From positions 1-12,665 of the forward strand of contig CABUBH010000049.1 of assembly GCA_902489775.1 (NCBI GenBank): 12,665 nucleotides of DNA. Reading direction: 5' to 3'. Shown piece after piece: positions 1 to 7,408 of the stretch. The position numbers and the translations under genes are program-made. Every line of letters starts with the position of its first letter. The first letter of the stretch is position 1. The notes under the pieces are model-generated. The model saw nothing but the letters and a program-made list of their open reading frames with translations. It did no database searches and was not told the origin of the DNA. This DNA comes from an uncultured Collinsella sp. (lineage in GTDB: Bacteria > Actinomycetota > Coriobacteriia > Coriobacteriales > Coriobacteriaceae).

Positions 1-583
1 CGATGGCGATGACATTTTTCATGGCGCCGCAGACCTCGACACCGGTCATGTCTTGCGACAGATAGATGCGAAAGGCCGTGGACAGGAGCAGGTCCTTAAA
101 GGTCTCCCCTATCTGCGGATCTTCGCTGGCGATGACGGCGGCAGAAAGTCCACCGCGGCAGATTTCCTCAGCATGGTTGGGGCCCGAGAGCGCCGCCACG
201 CGCGACTCGTTGCCGATCTCGCTGGCGATGACCTCGCTCATGAGCAGGCCAGACTCGGGCTCAATGCCCTTGGTGAGGCAGAGCACCGGGGTGCCGGCGG
301 CGATGAAGGGTGCTGCCTGATGACATACGCTGCGCAGGTGTGTGGAGGGCACGGCAAAGATAATGGAGTCGGCGCCGTCGAGCGCCTGCGACAGGTCCGT
401 GGTGGCGACAACGTTGCCGGGCAGCTCGTAGTCCACCAGATACCGGGGATTGCGGTGCTCGCCATTGATGCCGGCGGCCGTCTGCTCGCTATGGGCCCAC
501 ATGGTCACGCGCTCGGCTCGCGCTGCAGCAAGGCCCGCGACGGCGGTTCCCCAGGAGCCGGAGCCAATCAGCGCAACATTCAT
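1..583 (-). CDS. gpsA: NAD(P)H-dependent glycerol-3-phosphate dehydrogenase, N-terminal part
   Basis: Reduces dihydroxyacetone phosphate to sn-glycerol 3-phosphate, the backbone for phospholipids, in the cytosol. The 194 readable codons start MNVALIGSGSWGTA, so the Rossmann dinucleotide motif GSGSWG is at residues 7-12. Further family signatures are LTKGIE (103-108), the SGPNHAEE block (133-140) and GVEVCGAMKNVIAI at 181-194, which holds the catalytic-type Lys189. The frame is open to the window edge, so the C-terminal substrate domain and stop lie outside. The ATG has an AGGAG Shine-Dalgarno (SD) sequence 7 bases upstream. It sits 9 bases behind plsY, whose enzyme consumes its product, which supports co-transcription. 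Identity is secure from the motifs. Confidence 0.97.
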   Translation of the reverse strand, partial: MNVALIGSGSWGTAVAGLAAARAERVTMWAHSEQTAAGINGEHRNPRYLVDYELPGNVVATTDLSQALDGADSIIFAVPSTHLRSVCHQAAPFIAAGTPVLCLTKGIEPESGLLMSEVIASEIGNESRVAALSGPNHAEEICRGGLSAAVIASEDPQIGETFKDLLLSTAFRIYLSQDMTGVEVCGAMKNVIAI

Positions 584-592
584 GACTCTCTC

Positions 593-1276
593 CTACTTAT
601 CGTCGGGCTCGGTGACGCGCTTGGTAAACGAGAGCTTGGACTCCTTACCCGTCATGAGCTTTTTGATGTTCGCACGATGGGCCCACACCACAGTAATGCC
701 GATCAGCGCCATGCAAAACTTAAGTCCGAGGCTGCTGTACGGAAAGACCGCGCAGGCAGCGATGGGAAGACCGATGGCCGCGGCAAGCGAGCCCACCGAC
801 ACAAACTTGGTGATGGCGACGGCCACGATAAACATGCCCAGCAGCGACAGGCCAATAGGCCAGTACCAGGCGAGGATGACGCCCAGACCAACTGCGATGC
901 CCTTGCCGCCATGGAAGTTGAGGTAGGGCGAGAAGATATGGCCCCACACGGCTGCCAGGCAGATGACGCCGAGCATCCAGTCGCCGGCGGCACCGGGGGC
1001 CATAATGCTCACGGGGAAGCCATAGCCCAAGTCGGCAATGAGCGGACGCGCGATAAGGACGCAGATGGCGCCCTTAAGGCAGTCGAGCAGCAGCGTGAGC
1101 GCGGCCACCTTGGGGCCGGCCACGCGCAGAGCGTTGGTGGTGCCGATGTTGCCGGAGCCCGCCTTACGAATGTCCGTGTGGTTGAACACGCGGCCCAGGA
1201 TCAGACCAAACGGAATCGCCCCGATAAAGAACGAGACCACGGCGCAGATGGCGGTCAGAAGAATCGGATTATGCAT
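593..1276 (-). CDS. plsY: Acyl-phosphate:glycerol-3-phosphate acyltransferase PlsY
   Basis: Integral membrane enzyme that transfers an acyl group from acyl-phosphate to glycerol 3-phosphate, giving lysophosphatidic acid. The 227 residues match the family length and contain all three PlsY motifs in order: GSGNIGTTN (40-48), the GHIF...FHGGKGIA block (112-128) and HRANIKKL (200-207). Hydrophobic stretches at about 4-29, 53-82, 98-114, 125-160 and 162-199 fit a multi-pass protein. The frame stays open upstream, but the ATG giving MHNPILL is preferred because AAGGAG lies 7 bases before it and the motif-1 spacing is then normal. It overlaps the end of der by 8 bases and is followed by gpsA after 9 bases, so it is probably translated from the same message. 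Confidence 0.97.
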   Translation of the reverse strand: MHNPILLTAICAVVSFFIGAIPFGLILGRVFNHTDIRKAGSGNIGTTNALRVAGPKVAALTLLLDCLKGAICVLIARPLIADLGYGFPVSIMAPGAAGDWMLGVICLAAVWGHIFSPYLNFHGGKGIAVGLGVILAWYWPIGLSLLGMFIVAVAITKFVSVGSLAAAIGLPIAACAVFPYSSLGLKFCMALIGITVVWAHRANIKKLMTGKESKLSFTKRVTEPDDK

Positions 1277-2603
1277 CCTTTTGCTCCTTCTTCCTAAAGA
1301 AGAGTCGAATGGGCGTGCCGGCAAAGTCGAAGGTCGAGCGCATGCGGTTCTCCACGTAGCGCTGGTAGGTGTCGTTAACCAGGTCGCTGTGGTTGACGAA
1401 GAACGTGAACGTCGGCGGATTGACGCCCGTCTGGGTCACGTAGTGCATGCGCAGGCGGCGTTTGCCGTCCACTACGGTGTGGCCAAACTCGCGCAGGTCG
1501 GTGAGGAACGTGTTGAGGCGCGAGGTGCTGATCTTTTGCGAGCGCGTCTTCTCGGCAGCGTCGACCATCGCCCAGATCTTCTCGACGCTGCGGCCGGTCA
1601 GGGCAGAGATGCGCAGGTACTGGGCCCAGGGAGCCATGACGCCCAGACGGCGGTCGACGGTCTCCATGCAGGCCTCGCGCTTGCGGTCATCGTCGAGCAG
1701 GTCCCACTTGTTGAGCAGCACCACGATGGCGCAGCCGCGCTCAATGGCCAAGCCCATGACCTTCTGGTCCTGCTCGGTAACGCCCACGGAGGCGTCGACG
1801 ACGAGCAGCGCCACGTCGGCGCGGTCGATGGCACGCAGGCCACGGACCATGGAGTAGTACTCGATGTTCTCGTACACGGTGCTCTTCTTGCGAATGCCCG
1901 CGGTGTCGACCATGCGGTAATGCTTGCCGTTGCGCTCAACGACGGTGTCGATGGCGTCGCGCGTCGTGCCGGCAATGTTGGACACGATAGAGCGGTCGGC
2001 GCCCAGGATGCGGTTGAACAGCGACGACTTACCGGCATTGGGGCGGCCGATGATGGCGACGTTCAGCGCGTCGGGGAACTCATCGGCGACCTCGTCCTCT
2101 TCCTCAGGAAGCAGGGCCACGATGTCGTCGAGCAGGTCGCCGGTGCCGTGGCCGTGCAGCGCCGAGAGCGGCGTGGGCTCGCCGATACCGAGCGAATAGA
2201 ACTCCCAGATGCTGTCGTTCTCGCGATCGGGGTTGTCGAGCTTGTTCACCAGCAGAAAGACCGGCTTGTCGCAGCGCTTGAGCATGCGAGCGACCGACTC
2301 GTCCTCCTCGGTGACGCCGGTGCGGCCGTCGACCACAAACAGGATGACGGCGGCTTCCTCGGCGGCGGCGAGCGCCTGGTCGCGGATGGACGTGGCAAAC
2401 ACGTCATCGCTCTTGAGCGGCTCGATGCCGCCCGTGTCGACGATGGTGAACTCGCGGCCGTTCCAATCGGCCGTGTGGTACGAGCGGTCGCGCGTGACGC
2501 CGCGGGACTCGTGGACGATGGCGTCCGAGGTCTGGGCCAGGCGGTTAACGAGCGTGGACTTGCCCACGTTGGGGCGTCCGACGACGGCGACGATAGGTTT
2601 CAT
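1269..2603 (-). CDS. der: Ribosome biogenesis GTPase Der (EngA)
   Basis: Essential double GTPase needed for 50S ribosomal subunit maturation. The 444-residue product has two G domains in tandem and a C-terminal KH-like domain. G domain 1 shows GRPNVGKS (9-16), GVTRD (35-39), DTGG (56-59) and NKLD (120-123). G domain 2 shows GRPNAGKS (186-193), GTTRD (212-216), DTAG (233-236) and NKWD (298-301). The KH-like region is roughly 350-440, with a Lys/Arg-rich end. The linker (about 166-178) is acidic. The start is fixed by MKPIVAVVGRPNVGKS and by AAAGGAG a few bases upstream; the frame runs further upstream only through the end of the neighbouring gene. It follows the DUF512 gene by 10 bases and overlaps plsY by 8. 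Confidence 0.98.
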   Translation of the reverse strand: MKPIVAVVGRPNVGKSTLVNRLAQTSDAIVHESRGVTRDRSYHTADWNGREFTIVDTGGIEPLKSDDVFATSIRDQALAAAEEAAVILFVVDGRTGVTEEDESVARMLKRCDKPVFLLVNKLDNPDRENDSIWEFYSLGIGEPTPLSALHGHGTGDLLDDIVALLPEEEDEVADEFPDALNVAIIGRPNAGKSSLFNRILGADRSIVSNIAGTTRDAIDTVVERNGKHYRMVDTAGIRKKSTVYENIEYYSMVRGLRAIDRADVALLVVDASVGVTEQDQKVMGLAIERGCAIVVLLNKWDLLDDDRKREACMETVDRRLGVMAPWAQYLRISALTGRSVEKIWAMVDAAEKTRSQKISTSRLNTFLTDLREFGHTVVDGKRRLRMHYVTQTGVNPPTFTFFVNHSDLVNDTYQRYVENRMRSTFDFAGTPIRLFFRKKEQKDA

Positions 2604-2608
2604 CTGCT

Positions 2609-2616
2609 CTCCTTTA
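2609..2616 (-). promoter_or_regulatory. Ribosome binding site of der, shared with the upstream stop codon
   Basis: TAAAGGAG on the minus strand ends 5 bases before the der ATG. Its first three bases are the stop codon of the DUF512 gene, so termination of one gene and initiation of the next share the same bases. This fixes the der start and suggests translational coupling. Confidence 0.8.
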
Positions 2617-4056
2617 ATGGGTAGGGTCAGTGGAAGTGTTAGAGTCTGCGGGCACAATGCCAAGGATGCGCTCCAGGGTATCGAGCAGCTCATGCGGCAT
2701 GGTCGACACCACATGAACCTCGGCGCCGCGACTGGTAAGGCTTGCGAGTAAATCGTCACGATGATACTCGTCAAGCGTCATGCCGTCAGCGTTGAACATG
2801 AGCTTAGGCACAAAGAGCATAACCCCCGACAGGTCTTGGGGCAGCTGCTCCAGAATGTCACACGCGACGATGAGGCCGGTCACGTCTACGTTTCCGCCAA
2901 AGTAGCGGTTCTTGATGGCCGTGACAGTGCCGGCGAGTCCCTGGGGCGATTCCACAAAGCGGGCTACCGTGTCGCGTGCGCTGGCGCCGGAGAGGCACAG
3001 CAGATGCTGGCTGCGGAGGGCGATGCCAGAGCGGACGTGGGCCAGACGCTCGGCGTCGGTTGCAAGCACGTCGTCGGTCTCGTCCAGATATGAGCGGATC
3101 ATGCCGATGCCGTCGTAGTACTGCGGGTAACCGTCGTAAAAGTCTGCCTCTGGAGGATCGATGCCGGCGTCCAGATAGAACTCGTCGCTCATCTGGAAGG
3201 TGTGGCGGCCAAAGCGCTCATAGGCGCGGTCCTGGAACGGTCGGATCATGGCAATGGTCTCGCGCGCCAGTTCGGGCTTGTCGCTGTATGACCAGCTAAA
3301 GCGGTTTTGGTGTTTGGTAAAACCGAGCGGCACAATGCCCAGGCTTGTGATTTGCTCGTGCTCCTCGCAAAAGCGCAGGGTCTTTTCCAGCTCCTCGCCG
3401 TCGTTCATGCCGGGGCACAACACGATCTGCGCGTGAATCTCGATGCCGGCGGCCATGATGGTCTCGAGTACGTCCATGCCTCGCTGGGCGTTACGGCCCA
3501 TCATACGACGGCGGACGTCGGGGCTCACGGCATGGACCGACACGTTCATAGGGCTCATGTTGCGTTGGATGACGTTTTGCACGTCCTCGTCGGTGAGGTT
3601 CGTGAGCGTGACAAAGTTGCCTTGCAAAAAGCTTAGGCGATAGTCGTCGTCGCGAATATAGAGCGTGGAGCGGCCGCCCTTGGGCAACATGGTCATAAAG
3701 CAGAACACGCAGGCGTTGACGCAGGTGCGCATGCCGTCAAAGATGGGGCCGTCGAACTCAAGGCCCCAGTCCTCGCCCGGGAAGCGGTCGAGTTCCACGG
3801 GGGTGACGGTGTTGTCGCGCGGGTCGAGAACCTCGAGGTCGACGGTGTCGTCGTCTGCTTCCCAAAGCCATACGATCATGTCGGTGAGTTGCTCGCCGTT
3901 GACCGTGAGCACGCGCATGCCCGGCTCGATACCCACATCCCATGCGGGCGATTCGGGACGCACGTTCTTAACGAGCGCGCCCTCACCCGGCTCGGGGTCG
4001 CGGCTGCGCCCGTAATCGGCCACCTCGGCGGCGTATGCGGGTACGGTCTGGTCCAT
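2614..4056 (-). CDS. DUF512 radical SAM protein with N-terminal PDZ-like domain
   Basis: Predicted iron-sulfur radical SAM enzyme whose reaction is not known to me. The 480 residues read as a PDZ-like segment (about 24-75, with PAWDVGIEPGMRVLTVNG), the radical SAM cluster motif CVNACVFC with Cys112, Cys116 and Cys119, the family block RDDDYRLSFLQGNFVTLTN (135-153), and a DUF512-type C-terminal half (about 250-450) with FGGNVDVTGL at 386-395. The usual block after the cysteines, which I recall as ending QLPKG, reads MLPKGG here. The ATG is 2 bases after the ispH stop. Its best SD, AAGGAG, is about 14 bases away, farther than ideal, so translation may depend on coupling to ispH. Placement directly before der is a recurring arrangement for this family and hints at a translation- or ribosome-linked role (inference). 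Confidence 0.9.
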   Translation of the reverse strand: MDQTVPAYAAEVADYGRSRDPEPGEGALVKNVRPESPAWDVGIEPGMRVLTVNGEQLTDMIVWLWEADDDTVDLEVLDPRDNTVTPVELDRFPGEDWGLEFDGPIFDGMRTCVNACVFCFMTMLPKGGRSTLYIRDDDYRLSFLQGNFVTLTNLTDEDVQNVIQRNMSPMNVSVHAVSPDVRRRMMGRNAQRGMDVLETIMAAGIEIHAQIVLCPGMNDGEELEKTLRFCEEHEQITSLGIVPLGFTKHQNRFSWSYSDKPELARETIAMIRPFQDRAYERFGRHTFQMSDEFYLDAGIDPPEADFYDGYPQYYDGIGMIRSYLDETDDVLATDAERLAHVRSGIALRSQHLLCLSGASARDTVARFVESPQGLAGTVTAIKNRYFGGNVDVTGLIVACDILEQLPQDLSGVMLFVPKLMFNADGMTLDEYHRDDLLASLTSRGAEVHVVSTMPHELLDTLERILGIVPADSNTSTDPTH

Positions 4057-4058
4057 GA

Positions 4059-4955
4059 TTAGCGGCAAAGCTCCTTGATGCGCGCAACGGCGCGTTCGAT
4101 GTGTTCTTGCGGGGTGGAGGCTCCGGCAGTGATGCCGATGTGGCGCGCGTCGGCAAACCACGCGGCCTCGAGCTCGGAAGCTTCCTCGATGTGATGCGTG
4201 TGCTCGCAGACATCGGCACAAATCTGCGCCAGGCGGCGCGTGTTGCCCGAATTCTTTCCGCCCACGACAACCATGCAATCACAGCGGTTGGCGAGGGTTG
4301 CCGCCGCTTGCTGGCGCTCGCTCGTGGCTGCGCAGATGGTGTTGATCACGCGCAGCTCCTGCACGCGTGGGGTGATGGAGGCCACAACCTCGGCCAGATT
4401 CTGCGCGGTTTGGGTAGTCTGCACAACCAGGCCCACCTTGCCCTTGAGCGGCAGCGAGTCCGCATCGGCGGCGCAGCTTACGACCTGCGCGTCATCGCCG
4501 GCGTGGCCCAGAATGCCCTCGACCTCGGGATGGCCTGGCTCGCCCACGACGATCACGCGGTAGCCCTCGCGCACCAGGCGCTCGGCCGCCACATGGACCT
4601 TCTTCACGTAGGGGCAGGTGGCGTCGACCACGGTAAGGCCGCGCTCACGAGCGGCGTCAATGACCTGCGGCACCACACCGTGGGCGCGGATAATCACGGT
4701 GCCCGACTCGGCGTCATCCAAGGTGTCGGCCAGGCCTACGCCTGCCTCGGCGAGCTCGCGTACCACGATGGGGTTATGGATGAGCGGGCCCAGCGTGTGA
4801 ACCTGAGTGCTCTCCCCCGCCTGCGGGGCGGCCGCCAATGCCATATCGAGTGCACGCTGTACGCCGTAGCAGGTGCCGGCGTGGGCAGCGATTTCGATGG
4901 TGGGGATAGCCTCCTCAGCGGCGGTCGCGGCGGTATTCAAGACGTTCTCACCCAT
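4059..4955 (-). CDS. ispH: 4-hydroxy-3-methylbut-2-enyl diphosphate reductase IspH (LytB)
   Basis: Last enzyme of the MEP isoprenoid pathway; it reduces HMBPP to isopentenyl and dimethylallyl diphosphate using a [4Fe-4S] cluster. The 298-residue product has the three cluster cysteines in family context: Cys29 in HAGTCYGVQRAL, Cys114 in VDATCPYV and Cys208 in NTICAATSERQ. Substrate-site motifs are also present: GPLIHN (56-61), RAHGV (90-94), GEPGHPEVEG (138-147) and SGNT (236-239). The first cysteine motif follows about 28 residues, a longer leader than in E. coli. The ATG is chosen because it starts 2 bases past the plsC stop. Its SD (GCAGG or AGG) is weak, so coupling to plsC is likely. A GTG at 4985 in the same frame has no visible SD and is less likely. 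Confidence 0.96.
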   Translation of the reverse strand: MGENVLNTAATAAEEAIPTIEIAAHAGTCYGVQRALDMALAAAPQAGESTQVHTLGPLIHNPIVVRELAEAGVGLADTLDDAESGTVIIRAHGVVPQVIDAARERGLTVVDATCPYVKKVHVAAERLVREGYRVIVVGEPGHPEVEGILGHAGDDAQVVSCAADADSLPLKGKVGLVVQTTQTAQNLAEVVASITPRVQELRVINTICAATSERQQAAATLANRCDCMVVVGGKNSGNTRRLAQICADVCEHTHHIEEASELEAAWFADARHIGITAGASTPQEHIERAVARIKELCR

Positions 4956-4957
4956 GG

Positions 4958-5686
4958 CTAGAACCTGCCCGGGTGCTCGGCGCACAGGTCGTCGCGCATG
5001 GCGTAGACGCGGTTCATGGCCTCTGACTCAAACCATGCCAGGCGCTCCTTACGCTTGAGCACGGCCGGAGCGTCGGATAGCGAGATGGCCTTGCCGGCAC
5101 GAATCCAGCACTTCTTGGGGCGCATGAGCTTTTTGCCCGCAGGCGTGATATCGGACCAGCCGCAGATGGCGAGCGGGTTGACGGGTGCCTTGCCCATCTG
5201 GGCAATGAGCGCAAAGCCGCCGTGGACCTCGGGCTTGATCTCGCGCGAGCGGATGCGCGTGCCCTCGGGGAAGATCAGAACGTCCTCACCGCGCTGTAGC
5301 GCATGCTGGGCGGCGCGCAGACACTTCATGTCGGCGGTGCCGCGCTCGACGGGAATACCACCCACGCGGCTAAAGGCCCAGCGCACAATCTTGCTCTTAG
5401 CGAACTCGGACTTAAAGATGGGGCGGATGCGGCGGCCGCCAAAGAACAGCGCCGTCTCCACAGCCAAGAGTTCGGCCATCGAGGTGTGGTTGCAGATGAC
5501 TACGCTGCCGCGGCCTTCCTGGCGCTCAAACAGTAGGTCGGCGTCCTCGACCTTCCAGCGCCACATAAGCTTGGAGAAGACCCACAGGATGCCCATGACA
5601 ACGGCAACAGTGCCGCGGATAAGCGCCGGGAACTCGGCGTAGGGGGCGTTGTAGTAATCCTCGGGCGTCTGCTTAAACAGGCGCAT
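4958..5686 (-). CDS. plsC: Lysophospholipid acyltransferase, PlsC family
   Basis: Probable 1-acyl-sn-glycerol-3-phosphate acyltransferase, making phosphatidic acid at the membrane. The 242 residues have a hydrophobic segment at about 22-40 and the family blocks in order: motif I NHTSMAE (66-72), motif II GGIPVERG (109-116), motif III FPEGTR (139-144) and a motif IV-like VNPLAI (169-174). Motif I is unusual: the family catalytic pair is HX4D, but the codon here is GAA, giving HX4E (His67, Glu72). A perfect SD (AAGGAGGT) lies 5 bases before the ATG. It follows cmk by 3 bases and precedes ispH by 2. Its place beside plsY and gpsA in the same gene run supports an LPA acyltransferase role, although another acyl acceptor is possible. 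Confidence 0.9.
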   Translation of the reverse strand: MRLFKQTPEDYYNAPYAEFPALIRGTVAVVMGILWVFSKLMWRWKVEDADLLFERQEGRGSVVICNHTSMAELLAVETALFFGGRRIRPIFKSEFAKSKIVRWAFSRVGGIPVERGTADMKCLRAAQHALQRGEDVLIFPEGTRIRSREIKPEVHGGFALIAQMGKAPVNPLAICGWSDITPAGKKLMRPKKCWIRAGKAISLSDAPAVLKRKERLAWFESEAMNRVYAMRDDLCAEHPGRF

Positions 5687-5689
5687 GGG

Positions 5690-6376
5690 CTACCTCCTTC
5701 GGTTGATGAGGTCCTCGATAATGTGGACGACCTCCTCGATGGTGTGGGCGGTGGAGTCGACATGCACGGCGTCCTCGGCGGGCACGAGTGGCGCGACCTC
5801 GCGGCTGCTGTCGAGCTTGTCTCGCTGCTTGAGGGCGTCGAGGGTCTCGTCGACCTCGGCCTCGAGCTGCTCTTCGGTAAGCGGCTGCGCATCGTTCTGG
5901 TGGCGCTGCAGCACGCGGCGACGGGCGCGCTCGCGCGGGTCGGCGGTCAGAAAGACCTTGACCTGCGCGTTGGGGAACACGACGGTGCCGATGTCGCGAC
6001 CCTCGGCCACGATATCGCGGTCCTCGGCGGCGCGACGCTGGTGAATGAGCATGGCGGCGCGCACGCCCGGGTAGGCCGAGACCTTAGAGACGTTGGCGTC
6101 GACCTGCGGGGTGCGGATGGCAGCCGATGCGTCCTTGCCGTCGATGGTCAGGCGCGTGTCCTCGCCAGTGCCGTTGGTAAAGCGGATCTCGATCTGCTCG
6201 GCGAGGGCGTCGATGGCTGCCTCGTCGTCCAGATCAATGCCGCGGTCGAGCGCGGCGAAGGTGACGGCGCGATACATGGCGCCCGTGTCGAGCTTGTTAA
6301 AGCCCAGCTGGCGGGCGATCTCCTTGGCGATGGTGGACTTGCCGGAACCGGCGGGGCCGTCGATGGCGACGATCAT
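5690..6376 (-). CDS. cmk: Cytidylate kinase
   Basis: Phosphorylates CMP and dCMP with ATP to the diphosphates, in pyrimidine nucleotide salvage and turnover from RNA and phospholipid synthesis. The 228 residues carry the P-loop GPAGSGKST (7-15), the substrate motif LDTGAMYR (29-36), IRTP (87-90), EGRDIGTVVFP (125-135), the Arg-rich lid segment DPRERARRR (146-154) and RDKLDSSR (185-192). Length and motif order match bacterial Cmk. AAAGGA lies 8 bases before the ATG. A 66-base gap separates it from rluB, the second largest gap in the gene run. The last sense codons (CGA AGG AGG) also form the plsC ribosome binding site. Confidence 0.97.
   Translation of the reverse strand: MIVAIDGPAGSGKSTIAKEIARQLGFNKLDTGAMYRAVTFAALDRGIDLDDEAAIDALAEQIEIRFTNGTGEDTRLTIDGKDASAAIRTPQVDANVSKVSAYPGVRAAMLIHQRRAAEDRDIVAEGRDIGTVVFPNAQVKVFLTADPRERARRRVLQRHQNDAQPLTEEQLEAEVDETLDALKQRDKLDSSREVAPLVPAEDAVHVDSTAHTIEEVVHIIEDLINRRR
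5692..5699 (-). promoter_or_regulatory. Strong ribosome binding site of plsC inside the end of cmk
   Basis: AAGGAGGT on the minus strand is a complete anti-SD match, 5 bases before the plsC ATG. It lies within the final Arg codons and the TAG stop of cmk, and it fixes the plsC start. Confidence 0.85.
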
Positions 6377-6442
6377 GCAATGCTTCCTTTCGGTGGTTGA
6401 CGTGTTGGTATGGTTCGCGGGCGTTGGGGTGCGACGGGTTGC
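6377..6442 (-). other. rluB-cmk gap with C-rich, G-poor transcript
   Basis: No gene or clear promoter is visible in these 66 bases. On the transcribed strand, the 52 bases nearest rluB are about half C, roughly 29% A, 15% G and very little T. I see no stable hairpin. Such a composition would be unstructured in RNA and resembles Rho-loading sequence, but this is only a composition argument. Confidence 0.4.
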
Positions 6443-7408
6443 CTAGCCGGTGTAGCGCTCGCGGTAGGTGTTGCGCTTGGGCGCGGAGCCGTGGCTGCCG
6501 TGGTGGCGGGTGCGGCTCGCTGTGTTGGTCGCCGGCGCGGTGCCGCGTTTGGAGCTGGCCTGCTTGGGCGGGGTGCCGCCGGCCTTGAGGATCTGCACTT
6601 CGCGCTCGGTAAGCTCGCGCCACGAGCCCTTGGCCACGTCCTTGAGCTCCAGGCCGGCAAAGTTGCAGCGATGCAGGCGGATCACCGGGTGGTGGATCTT
6701 GCTTAGCATACGCTTGACCTGGTTCTTGCGTCCCTCGCGGATGATGACCTCCACGGCGGTGGTGCCGGGCTTGACGCCTTGCGGAGCCACGGCCTCGGCC
6801 TCGCGCGCGCCGATGACCCGGCAGATCGCCGGCTGGCACAGGCCGTCGTCGAGCTCGATGCCGCGACGCAGCGGTTTCAAGTCGCGATCGGTCAGTCGGC
6901 CGTCTACCAGTGCCTGATAGGTCTTGTAGACGTGCTTGCTGGGGTGCAGCAGATCCTGCGAAAGGTCGCCGTCGGTGGTAAAGAGCAGAAGGCCCGTGGT
7001 GTCGCGGTCCAGGCGACCCACCGGGAAGAGCCCCGGAAAGCGGTCGCGCGGGACCAGGTCGGCCACGCAAGGGCGCTCCTGCGGATCGCTCATGGTGGTG
7101 AGGTAGCCGGTCGGCTTGTAGAGCATAAGGTACACGGCGCCCTGGTTGAGCTTGACGGGCATGCCGTCGACCTCGATATGATCGCGGTCGACATCGACCT
7201 TGGTGCCCAGTTCGGTTGCAACCTGGCCGTTGACGGTCACGCGGCCGGCGGTCATCAGGTCCTCCGAGCCGCGGCGGCTCGCCACGCCCGCGCGCGCCAA
7301 AAAGCGCTGCAGGCGCATGGTGTGCGGGTAGACGGGCTGGGCGTCGGTTGCGGGCAAGTCCGTGGCGCCGGCGATGCGTGTCTCCCCTGCTTGGTTAGTC
7401 CTCGTCAT
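6443..7408 (-). CDS. rluB: rRNA pseudouridine synthase, RluB/RsuA family
   Basis: Converts a uridine in rRNA to pseudouridine, for RluB a site in 23S rRNA helix 90-92. The 321-residue product has an N-terminal S4 RNA-binding domain (about 30-75, with MRLQRFLARAGVASRR) and a pseudouridine synthase domain with GRLDRDTTGLLLFTTDG at 131-147, whose Asp134 is the expected catalytic residue. The GRKNQVKRML block is at 226-235. A basic, Ser/Thr/His-rich tail follows from about 278 and may add RNA contacts. The start at ATG 7408 gives a leader of about 30 residues before the S4 domain and is supported by GGAGG 6 bases upstream. It overlaps the end of scpB by 14 bases. RluB is preferred over RsuA from its scpB neighbour, an inference. 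Confidence 0.93.
   Translation of the reverse strand: MTRTNQAGETRIAGATDLPATDAQPVYPHTMRLQRFLARAGVASRRGSEDLMTAGRVTVNGQVATELGTKVDVDRDHIEVDGMPVKLNQGAVYLMLYKPTGYLTTMSDPQERPCVADLVPRDRFPGLFPVGRLDRDTTGLLLFTTDGDLSQDLLHPSKHVYKTYQALVDGRLTDRDLKPLRRGIELDDGLCQPAICRVIGAREAEAVAPQGVKPGTTAVEVIIREGRKNQVKRMLSKIHHPVIRLHRCNFAGLELKDVAKGSWRELTEREVQILKAGGTPPKQASSKRGTAPATNTASRTRHHGSHGSAPKRNTYRERYTG

Noticed and set aside
53..1297. 414-codon plus-strand open frame opposite gpsA and plsY
   Set aside because: Antisense shadow of two genes with clear motifs; low-complexity composition and no family signature.
1038..2624. 528-codon plus-strand open frame opposite plsY and der
   Set aside because: Antisense shadow of der, whose G motifs are unambiguous. 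The frame has a Val/Asp/Ala/Gly-biased sequence without domains.
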